Below, one piece after another: positions 55,701 to 64,000 of a DNA stretch of 64,000 bases. Location of the stretch: positions 25,857,363 through 25,921,362 of the forward strand of contig CM059194.1 in assembly GCA_030323885.1 (NCBI GenBank). The letters are read 5' to 3'. The number at the start of each line of letters is the position of its first letter. The stretch's first letter is position 1. The notes under the pieces are model-generated. The model did not search any database and had not been told where the DNA came from. It saw only the letters and a program-made list of their open reading frames with translations. Source of the stretch: Branchipolynoe longqiensis. Lineage: Eukaryota > Annelida > Polychaeta > Phyllodocida > Polynoidae. The position numbers and the translations under genes are program-made.

Positions 55701-55785
55701 AATAAAAAAATTTTAAATTCAGCCCGAATGACTTCTCAGTGACATAGGCTAAGGCAAAAAACAAGCTTGGAAAGTACTCATTAAC

Positions 55786-56012
55786 CAGACGGGATAGCCG
55801 AATGAGTCAAGTGCCTGCTTCCCGGTTTGGTAGGTTGTTGGATTCGACCCCTGGCCGAGTCAAACCAATGACATAAATGTATACTTGTCACTACCTAGCC
55901 TGGCATTCAGCATTACTAGGATAGGGCAAGGAGGAGTGGAATGAGGAAAATTAATCGTCCACGATTAAGATTTCCTCCGCTTAATCAGCTAATATACCAC
56001 CAACAACAAAAG
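55786..56012 (+). mobile_element. SINE-B, full length
   Basis: Head ACCAGACGGGATAGCCGAAT, core, then GAGTGGAATGAGGAAAATTA (tail 2) and an (AAC)n-like end. Confidence 0.87.
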
Positions 56013-56067
56013 TGCAAACTCTGCAATTATTTAAATTAAGATACATTGCATTTTCATGTAAGGAATA

Positions 56068-56393
56068 AGATGGGATGGCCAAATGAGTTGAGCATCCGTC
56101 TCCGTTTTGGTAGATGGTGGGATTCGAACCCTGGTCGAGTAAAATCGATGACTTAAAGATTTATACTTATCGCTTCCTAGCAAGGCGCTTGGCATTATTA
56201 GGATAGGGCAAGAACTGGTTGGCTGAGTGTCAGGATAATGTGACTGAGGGGGATATCAGGTCATGGTGTTGGTGGCCTGGTCTCCCAGTGGGACAGCACT
56301 ATAAAGTCACCATGAGTGCACACTGTCACAAGTCGGTAACCTGTCCTGATATGACCTGAGATGTTGCCAGGACATAAAACCCCAACAACCAAC
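56068..56393 (+). mobile_element. SINE-A, full length
   Basis: Head AGATGGGATGGCCAAATGAG, B-box GGGATTCGAACCCTGG, core, tail 1, end CCCCAACAACCAAC. Confidence 0.9.
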
Positions 56394-57996
56394 TATAGGG
56401 AATACATGGTAAAATCACGTGAACATGGAACCACGTCAGTATTTGGACGAGTGACTACCTTGGAATACGACTACAAAATACAAGGTGCCGTGGACCTATT
56501 TTGCTTTTAGAGCATACAAAATCGGTAATGGCTTACTAAGTACAGGCATGTGATTGGGTGCAGGAAAACAAACCTGAACATGTTTTTAGGTTATCGTGGG
56601 GACACAACATCCCATTGAGTCGCGAGAGGGATGCAAATAGTGTATTTCAGAGGTGTTTCGGCGGCCAGAAAAAAAAAAAAAAAATTCCAGTTTCGGCGGC
56701 CAGAATAAAACCACGGAATTCTGGTTAAAACCGGAGAAATCACATGCCTGTAAGTACTGGAAATAGAATGAAAACTTCGATTAATGTCTTCTGTTCATAA
56801 AAAAATAACGCTTCCTATTAATTCCACTAGGATAAACAGGAATCTCTACAGACCAAGGCTAAACCAATAATCAACGCAGGCTTGTTTAATATCACAATAT
56901 TGTTTTATTTTATTGAACACTACTGAGAAGCGAGAGTTTGCTAGATGACAGAATAGAAGACCACTTCCTTCATAACGGGTTTCTCAGCCATCTAGAGATT
57001 AAGGATTCAGTAATGCCATTCACATGAAAAAAAAGTAAAACGGTGGACAAATAAAGATTTTTAAAAAAGGATTCAACTAATTAAACAAGTGAAAATAAAA
57101 ATGTAACAATTAGCTGGTGAAAACTGTATGAGTGTAGCGTCCCCACCAGAAAAAAAGAAATAATAATGTATGTAAAGTGCAATTCAACTCATAGTAATAC
57201 CCTGATAATCCATAATATTAACAGTGAGAAGTTAGCACGTTCAGTTACTAAATAATCAAAACTCAATGTGATGATTGGTCCATACCGTATTCTCGCGCGT
57301 TAATGTCCATGTGTGGGTTAACATCCACACTCCACTTGGCCAATATTTCGTAAACGCCCATCCACCACTTAAGTGATTTGGAAATTTAAACTCCCAGGGT
57401 ATTAACCTGTGAGAATACGATAATTGTAAAACCAGAGCTTAAGTAAGGATATATACCCCTACACTTAAACTACAATATGCACAACATGGATAACAACCAT
57501 ACTAATTTGCATTAGGCATACATGTGCGTATGGAGGGTATGTTATATAATACACGTTCTTAACTTTAAAATGGACCCATGTATAGATAGACATTCATAAA
57601 GTAACATTTGTATGTTAGATATACACCATTTTGTTTACTGTAAGTTCTAGATATATATTGCCATTTCTTTACACACGAGCAATGTCAGATTTAATACACA
57701 CGTATATACCTCTATATAATTACAAGAATGTCAAAAGATCTGGGGCAGTTGGAAAGTTAAAAAAATATAAATTAATTACCAAGAAATTACACATAAACAG
57801 GTTTTTACATACTACCAACATACAAACAAAAAGCTCATATAATAAGGTTACCGTAAGAAAGGAAATAAATGAGATGAGAAGAATACAACTTGCTCTTGAG
57901 GGAAGAGGCAACATTTGAGTAATGAGGATTCAACATCGCAGTACACAAAATACCCGTTAGGTAGCAGCACCATCGTGGTCTTTACAGTACGTTACC
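56394..57996. other. AT-rich spacer
   Basis: No gene recognised in 1.6 kb. A frame at 57631-57918 (KKYKLITKKLHINRF...) is Lys/Ile/Asn-rich, as expected from AT-rich DNA, and has no family likeness. Confidence 0.35.
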
Positions 57997-58809
57997 AACT
58001 AGCTTGGTACCCAGCCAAGAATAAGTTACTTTTTAGGCTTGGCGTAAAGCCTGACGTCATCGGGATCAGTGTAGGTGTTCCTCCGCATGTGCACTACTCT
58101 GCGACGGTGCAGTCAGGGCGTTAAGCCCATAGACCGATTCACGGTTATATTGTGCAATAACTATGTACCGGCATCTCACTGTGAGTGTTTTATTCTAAAA
58201 AATTGTTAGGGAATGTAAATATCGATCCTTAAATAGATGCCGGTATAGGTATATGTTATAGGCTTAATAAATTGATGGCTTATGGGCTTAATGCCTTGAT
58301 GACCCGCCGCAGAGTAGTGCATGGCATGCGGAAGAACAACTACACTGGTCCCTCCCTACAGTACTTCCATATATGGCCCGATGCAGTAATGGTTTGTGCC
58401 AAGCCTAAAGCGGCTGTCACACATCACCGGATTGGGGAAACGGAAAGAAAACGAACAAAGTCTGCTGATATCCGGCAAAGTCCGGTTTGAGTCTGTTGCA
58501 TATCCGTTGATATCTGGCCCGGTCCATTACAAGTTTTGAACCTGTACAAAACTTGGAACGGATGCCGCCGGATTGACGTCTATGGTTCTTGTCCGGTTTG
58601 AGTTTGTTTTGTCCGTTGGCTGTCCGTTACATGTCCGTTTGTCCAGCGGATTTTGACCCGATATTGCAACATTTTGATACATTTTAATACATTTTGATAC
58701 TTACACGCCCGAACACCACCGGACTAGAAAATTCTGTCCGTTGCTCAATCCGGTGATGTGTGACAGCCGCTTATGGACTGCTTGTTCGTGGCGGGGAACC
58801 AAGCTAGTC
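57997..58809. mobile_element. M8 copy 1, carrying W6
   Basis: ACTAGCTTGGTACCC at the left, GGAACCAAGCTAGT at the right. Subterminal TTTAGGCTTGGC, GTGTAGGTGTTCCTCC and GGGCGTTAAGCCCATA words recur inverted at the other end. TGACGTCA near 58053. W6 lies near the right end. Confidence 0.8.
58409..58771. mobile_element. W6: Harbinger-like MITE with GTCCGTT/CCGGATT words
   Basis: Ends AGCGGCTGTCACACATCACC and GGTGATGTGTGACAGCCGCT are perfect inverses over 20 bp. Flanks are TAA and TAT, so the duplication is imperfect or eroded. Interior: TTGTCCGTT, TCCGGTTTGAG, CATTTTGATAC words. Confidence 0.85.
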
Positions 58810-58829
58810 ACCACCGTGCTTGGTTACAA

Positions 58830-58860
58830 CATAGAAATAGAGTAGTACTCTATTTCTATG
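58830..58860. repeat. Perfect 15-bp-arm hairpin
   Basis: CATAGAAATAGAGTA, one G, then TACTCTATTTCTATG. The right arm with GTTACACCA recurs as GTACTCTATTTCTATTGTT at about 58883-58901. Confidence 0.85.
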
Positions 58861-58960
58861 GTTACACCAAAGAAAAAGAATAGTACTCTATTTCTATTGT
58901 TACACCAGTGACCGTGTCTCTATCTGCGTTCTCTGGCTACACGAAAACAACGTGACATGC

Positions 58961-59387
58961 ACTAGCTTGGTTCCCTGCCAGTCACGTGTACTTTAGGCTT
59001 GGCACAAAACATGACGTCATCTGACTATATATGGAGGCTATGTAGGGAGGGACAAGTGTAGGTGTTCCTCCACGTGGCGCTGTGGCAGAGACACCAAAGC
59101 GTTAAGCCCATAAGCCACAAGGCATTAAGTGTATAACATATAAAAATCCCGGCATCTATTTCGGGATTGATATTTCCATTCCCTAAACCAAAAAAAACTC
59201 TCAAAGTGAGATGCCGGTACATAGTTATTGCACAATATAACCGTAAATCGATGGCTTATGGGCTAAGCGCCTTGATGTCTCCGCCGCATAGTAGTGCACA
59301 CTTGGAGGAACACCTACACTGGTTCCGATGATTTAATGCTTTGTGCTAAGCCTACAGTCTAGGTGACTGACCGGGAAGCAAGCTAAC
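58961..59387. mobile_element. M8 copy 2
   Basis: ACTAGCTTGGTTCCCTG to GGGAAGCAAGCTAAC. The centre (GTGAGATGCCGGTACATAG) is inverted relative to copy 1. TGACGTCA near 59010 sits at the same subterminal place as in copy 1. Confidence 0.82.
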
Positions 59388-59827
59388 ACTGAACACCCAC
59401 CACATCCGCGTGGAGAGTGACCAAATAAATGCTGTATCGCACGACTATAAAACAGTGTGATATCAGATGCATTTGTACATTTGTAATGACAATCACCAGA
59501 AGTTGTGTTAACTTATATATATATAACAGATTCACAAAGGTGTGCACACATGACTCGCATAGATTTAATAACAATAACGGCGCACGTGATGACGTCATAA
59601 GGGTCACCATGTGCAGGTAAGAGTAGGCTACAGGCTGGTTGGTATACAGGTAAGGAAATTCACCTCTACCCAGAGTAGAGGTGAAGAACCCATTAGAAAA
59701 GGTGGCTAAAGTGGGTAAACGAAATGAGCAAGTTCATTCTTAATTTAAGAAGCGAAGTATATTCTTCACCTACATCTTCATATTTAGCCGCTATTTTTAA
59801 TTTAAAAATACAATAAGTAAATAGTAA

Positions 59828-59976
59828 GTACTAAATCGACCGACTTTAAGTGGTCCATTTAGGGAGGTGGTCGGTTTAGAGAGTTAGAATATCCTTACAA
59901 TGGTATTGTTGGGACACAAATAAAGCGATCGATATAGGGGAGTGGTCGGTATAGAATAGAGAGGTATCACTGTAGT
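59828..59976. mobile_element. M2, left tip eroded
   Basis: TACTAAATCGACCGAC ... GGGAGGTGGTCGGTTTAGAG ... AGAGAGGTATCACTGTA. Confidence 0.82.
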
Positions 59977-60110
59977 TAGTTTAAAATCAGGGATGAAAGT
60001 GGTCTCCGAAAAAAAAGCGGAAATGCTGATATTCTCCCATAGGTTTAGTATTGTCAAGGAATCGCGGAAAATTCCCGGAAGTCGGGTTTCATATATATTG
60101 GTATATGCTG

Positions 60111-60449
60111 TTTGTTTGTTTGTTTGTTGTTTTACGTCCTAGCAACATCTAAGGTCATATCAGGACGGGTACCGACTTGTGACAGTGCGCACTCATGGCG
60201 ACTTTATAGTGCTGTCCCACTGGGAAACCAGGCCGCCGGCACCATGACCTGGTATCCCACTCAGTCACATTATCCTGACACTGAGCACACCAGTCCTTGC
60301 CCTATCCTAATAATTCCGAGCGCCTGGCTAGGAAGCGACAAGTATCAATTTTAAAGTCATTGGTTTGACTCGACCGGGACTCGAACCCACGACCCCACGA
60401 TCTACCAGCACGGGAGACGGACGCTCTAACTCATTCGGCCATCCCGTCT
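60111..60449 (-). mobile_element. SINE-A, full length, inserted in M10
   Basis: Perfect 11-bp target duplication GGTATATGCTG at 60100-60110 and 60450-60460. (TTTG)n at the 3' end, complete tail, core and head (CGGGATGGCCGAATGAG on the minus strand). It hit one of the minisatellite units. Confidence 0.93.
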
Positions 60450-60610
60450 GGTATATGCTGATAGTGATAGTGCTGCACCGTTTAAAGCATGTATTAGTAG
60501 TATTTTCTGATAGTGATGCGTCGTTTGGAGCATTTATTAGTAGTATATGCTGACAGTGCTGCGGAGTCTGCACCCCATATTAGTAGACCTATATGCTGAT
60601 GGTGTTGCGG
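60450..60610. repeat. 42-bp-type minisatellite units inside M10
   Basis: TAGTATATGCTGACAGTGCT, GTCTGCACCCCATATTAGTA and relatives, four irregular units akin to 1181-1545. Confidence 0.78.
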
Positions 60611-60660
60611 GATTGAAAAATCACAGAAATCCGCAGAATCGCGGAGATCTTTCATCTCTG

Positions 60661-61749
60661 GTTTAATACTTCAAAATGAAATCGACAGCATTCTATGGTC
60701 GCCATGTTGTCTTTTTGCATTCTCTCCCATTTCACCAACTCTGTGCCGGTATAGATAAAGAGCTAACACTGGAATCATGCCTCCGCCACAGTAAATTCCT
60801 ACTTGAAGCAGTTTTTGCTCAGATTTAGACATAATTGTCATTCACTCCGACTGTGGGTAGGGGTGAATCATGTATCTAGTATACAGGCATGTATCAAGTG
60901 TAACTCCCTAAATCAATATCCTCAACTTACACTTGTAGCAGCATTACAGTTCGACTAGCAGCTAGCTACGCCCATCTAAGTGAAACAAAATGCAAATACC
61001 ACCAACTGTACCTCAGCAATATGGAAATATATTATAATTTATAGCTCGACTAATTTGTTAATACAGGTGACTCATTCATTTCTATTCTACGCCGACTCAT
61101 TTCTATTTCTAATTAATTTCCACGGAGAAATGTGGCATTATATTTAGATTTTAAATGATTTTTGTTAATTCAATACTATGGGAGTTTTTATTTCTTAGCT
61201 GGTCATGGATAACAATTATTTATTTATTTATAAAGAGACACTTGCTTTTAGGAGACTCCATTTCCTAGTTTTTACTCAGGGAGAACACCCCCCCCCCCTT
61301 CCCCGTGGTGCATTGGATATCAGTGCCCACTGACACTCAAGACACATTCTGAACACATTTAAAACCAGTTAGTAAAAATAAAATCACCTGTAAATATGTA
61401 ATGGTCACGTGCAATAGCTACGCAGACTAATATCAGTGAATAAAAATCAATGATCAAGTAGGGATGTATATATATATATCAATGTCAACTCCAGAGTTGT
61501 GGATCTTGTTAATTGAAACGAAACTGGAACGACCTCATCTCCCTGGGCTGTGACCAGCTTGGTGGATACAGCCCGAGGTTATGTGTGAGTGTGTATATAT
61601 ATATATATATGTTGTAGATATATATATATATCATAGTGTAATGTATTATTTCACACACATATAATATATATATAAGCTATATAATTAATTATAGCAATAA
61701 AAATACAGGTATTTAAATAGTTGTTATATTACTGCCTCCACATGTATAA
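60661..61749. other. AT-rich spacer with a small LINE scrap
   Basis: 61305-61360 (GGATATCAGTGCCCACTGAC, ACTCAAGACACATTCT) resembles the C-terminal coding end of the Nimb-like LINE at about 11185-11220. Otherwise only TA microsatellites and no gene. Confidence 0.4.
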
Positions 61750-61781
61750 ATGTGTGTATATATATATATACATATATATAA

Positions 61782-61853
<72 letters not shown>

Positions 61854-61856
61854 TTA
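61750..61856. repeat. (TA)n / TATATG microsatellite
   Basis: TGTGTATATATATA blocks flank about 26 TA units; the ends (GTGTGTATATAT/ATATATACACAC) are inverted. Confidence 0.95.
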
Positions 61857-63534
61857 TATATGCGTGTGCATGAATTAATACAAAAGTAATTAAGTATAAA
61901 GATTTGTCCATCCACACCATCCTTTGGTTTTCCAATAATTTATAAACAGTACAAAACAGAACTTGGTAGAGGTGTATAACAGCTAACAACGCTCAAGTGT
62001 TAAAGTTATAAGTAGAAATAGTGACTACTTCAAAGACTGGATATATTCAAAGTACACAATGGTCAACCCAATTTTAAAGACCAACTTACCTCCCCCCACC
62101 CCAACCCAGCCCAGCCCCAATTAAGAACACAATGGGTGATAGAATATCATGAGGATACTGACTTAGAGAAATCTGTTCTAATAACTCACCTGTTTAACAT
62201 AGCCTTTTATCGTAAATGAAATTTCTCTATCCGTCATTAATTTAAAACAAGTTGTAAATATGTGCCGAGTAGATAAGAGGGGAGATCTCCCTAATACACA
62301 AATTGTAAATAGGGAGAAATGGCATGCCTGAAAAGGGTAGGCTGTGGGATGGGGGTTGAAAAGTGATACAAAATGGTGCATTCTAGTCCATTTTGATGAA
62401 AAATTACCGTTAAAAAATACAAGCTAAAATGATTATTTGGCAGGTTACAGATTAAAAGAGGAAAATCGGGAGATTGGGGTTATTTTGCTATATTTTAGGG
62501 AGATCTCCCACCAAATCAGCAGAATTGGCAGCTCTGCATTTCATGTTTTTACTGTACATGACCTTAGAATGACGCCTGTTACTGAGGGAACTCTAGTAAT
62601 TTCACATTATTAATATTATAAATTATAATCTAGTAGTTCAAACATTACAGAACAGAACCCCATTTCCCAAGTCACTTATCGGTAGGCTAGTTCAGATCCC
62701 CGCAGAGCATGCTGGGATTTCCTCTATGGTCTAGAAGTTTCTTAACTCCACCACTAGGGGGTGGAGGTATTAGCACTGGCTTAATGAGCAGAACCCAGGC
62801 AATACGATAAGACCCACCGCACCTTTCACCTTACACGACAACTCTCAACGGCAAAGCTAACAACCCAAATCACGAAATGCAAGCTTAGGATACACAATCG
62901 TCAACCACGCCGTGACTCAGTAACAATATGCACAGGCTGACTTGTCATTCTTGTAGATCTAAACACCTATACCGATCAAACTCTGTACATATCTTTCCCC
63001 TCAAACGTACATATTATTATAACATGAGATATAGAGTAGGTATTTACATGTATTATTCAATAAAGACGAACATATCAAAATAGACACGAGCATAACTTAC
63101 TTTAATTCTAGGTGAACGAGTGTGGTTTTGTTTCAACCTGTAAAAAGATGTACGCAGACCTACGGGTGTATTTCTTTGGGGGGGAGGGGTGGGGATTTAA
63201 AGGTTTGGCTTTTCTGAATAAATCACTCACTAGACTACACTAGACTTTCGTGACAATATAAGCATATCCTGCTCAATGAGAATAAAATAACAACACATTG
63301 GCAGTCATATAAGAATACAAAATAATATCATTAAGAGAACCAACCAAAAATGAACTGAAAGTCAATAGGCTAAATCTGGATTCGATGCTTATGCTTTTTG
63401 TGCCAATGAAGTTATGAAAGGAAAATATATTGTCACCTGAAAATTGCAGTTTATGATTGCTAATAATATTAATAATCTCATTTTTGCTCCATAATTCTTA
63501 ATTTTCCGATTGATAAATACCTACTTGTTATCTA
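61857..63534. other. AT-rich spacer
   Basis: No gene supported. AGCATGCTGGGATTT (62708) resembles a ZNF143-type motif and CCACTAGGGGGTGG (62751) a weak CTCF-type core. Two minus-strand GTAAGT/GTGAGT donors occur near 62089 and 62188, without a convincing exon. Confidence 0.35.
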
Positions 63535-63810
63535 CAGTGGTCTGCGTAAAGACTCCTAATCTGAGGGTTGGCAGTTCGATTCCCCGTGCCCCCAGCTCTG
63601 CCAATTTGGATTTCCACCGCTGTGTATAACTTACAGCGTTATCAAAGGCCGGTTGCTCTCATACCATGTCTATGTCGTGTGGGAGGTTTAAAATCCCTTC
63701 GGTCGGTAAAAGTGTAGGCTCGGGCTTTCTATCGACCAGCAGTGGAATGAGGAAGACCAGTCCTCTATGACTGAAATTTCCCCTGCTTAAACAACTAATG
63801 GACCCAAAAA
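63535..63810 (+). mobile_element. SINE-D, 5' truncated
   Basis: Starts in the variable arm (AGACTCCTAATCTGAGGG), B-box AGTTCGATTCCCC, body, tail 2, A-rich end. Confidence 0.88.
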
Positions 63811-64000
63811 AACAACAACAAAAATGTTGAATATTTCCTGTGGTCACTCTTTAACGCCATTGAAATTATGTCTGTGTCGATATATAACAATATATATATC
63901 GTTATGCAATGCATTATGCAAGTATAAAGATACGTAAGGGAATTATTATTATTGATATACTCCGTTCCGTACCAGTGGCGCCATCTGTGGCCCTCCTCTC
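63811..64000. other. Right-edge spacer
   Basis: TATATA runs and AGTGGCGCCATCTGTGG near the edge; nothing assignable. Confidence 0.4.

Larger units (their letters stand above)
59988..60660. mobile_element. M10: TIR element (hAT-like?) with SINE-A and minisatellite units inside
   Basis: CAGGGATGAAAGTGGTCTCC at the left; GGAGATCTTTCATCTCTG at the right; inner GCGGAAA/TCCGC words. Flanks GTTTAAAA and GTTTAATA are nearly identical 8-mers, fitting a hAT-type duplication. Confidence 0.65.

Noticed and set aside
57631..57918. 95-codon plus-strand frame
   Set aside because: Lys/Ile/Asn/Tyr composition follows from AT-rich DNA and no motif is visible; the frame track start is not supported by any signal.
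62178..62381. Possible minus-strand exon ending in a GTGAGT donor
   Set aside because: No acceptor with a pyrimidine tract, no recognisable protein and no partner exon; donor-like words are frequent by chance.

Overview
The window looks like animal nuclear DNA, most likely from a marine lophotrochozoan and plausibly a mollusc. The evidence is one intron-containing, vertebrate-style nuclear gene (mitochondrial ribosomal protein bL36m), several tRNA-derived SINE families, jockey-type, Nimb/I-type and RTE-type LINE remnants, many short TIR elements (MITEs) and abundant mini- and microsatellites. The SINE at 22975-23296 matches, from memory, a repeat that is very common in mollusc genomes; this is recognition, not a search result. 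There are no operons, phage genes or CRISPR arrays.

Family labels used here are mine. SINE-A, SINE-B: tRNA-like heads sharing one core but with two different 3' tails. SINE-C: a dimeric tRNA-derived SINE of about 490-520 bp. SINE-D: a head resembling a Leu/Ser (long variable arm) tRNA. SINE-E: the mollusc-type SINE. M1: about 350-bp MITE with TTAAAG(C/T)TGCATAGTC termini. M2: pogo-like MITE starting TACAGTAAAACCTC. M3: pogo-like MITE starting TACAGTATAACCC. M4 to M11: other TIR elements. W1 to W6: TIR elements whose outer ends resemble GGGGCTGTCACACTA, mostly with a TTA/TAA target duplication (PIF/Harbinger-like), and whose interiors are filled with copies of one short word, a different word in each element.

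Layout. 1-0.6 kb: pentamer satellite. 1.1-2.0 kb: a 42-bp minisatellite and nested SINEs. 3.7-8.5 kb: W1, M11, an RTE LINE 3' end, W2, M1, M7. 9.4-11.6 kb: Nimb/I-like LINE copy 1. 12-15 kb: M1, a polypurine tract, fold-back element M5, a GC-rich block and a 25-bp minisatellite. 15.7-18.3 kb: SINE-A split by LINE copy 2 with a clear target duplication. 18.3-29 kb: SINEs, MITEs, a 33-bp minisatellite, AT-rich microsatellite and a GTAAG pentamer array containing SINE-A and W3. 29-32 kb: GC/CpG-rich block with a minisatellite, a CTCF-like motif and one of two identical 70-bp segments. 32-34 kb: SINE-C dimers. 34.9-38.2 kb: jockey-superfamily LINE split by W4. 38.3-47.4 kb: SINEs, M4, M9, M1, a GGGGC array and a second CTCF-like motif. 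47.4-48.3 kb: inverted GT-rich minisatellite. 48.9-52.0 kb: M6 elements carrying W5 or an M5 unit. 52.4-55.1 kb: the MRPL36 gene, whose intron holds SINE-C, M1 and SINE-A. 55.4-64 kb: SINEs, two M8 copies (one carrying W6), M10 with SINE-A and minisatellite units, then mostly unassigned AT-rich sequence.

Only MRPL36 is supported as a functional host gene. All recognisable transposon proteins are broken. The window's main interest is its stacked insertion history: at least eight nested insertions can be read directly, several with intact target-site duplications, giving a relative order of activity among the families.
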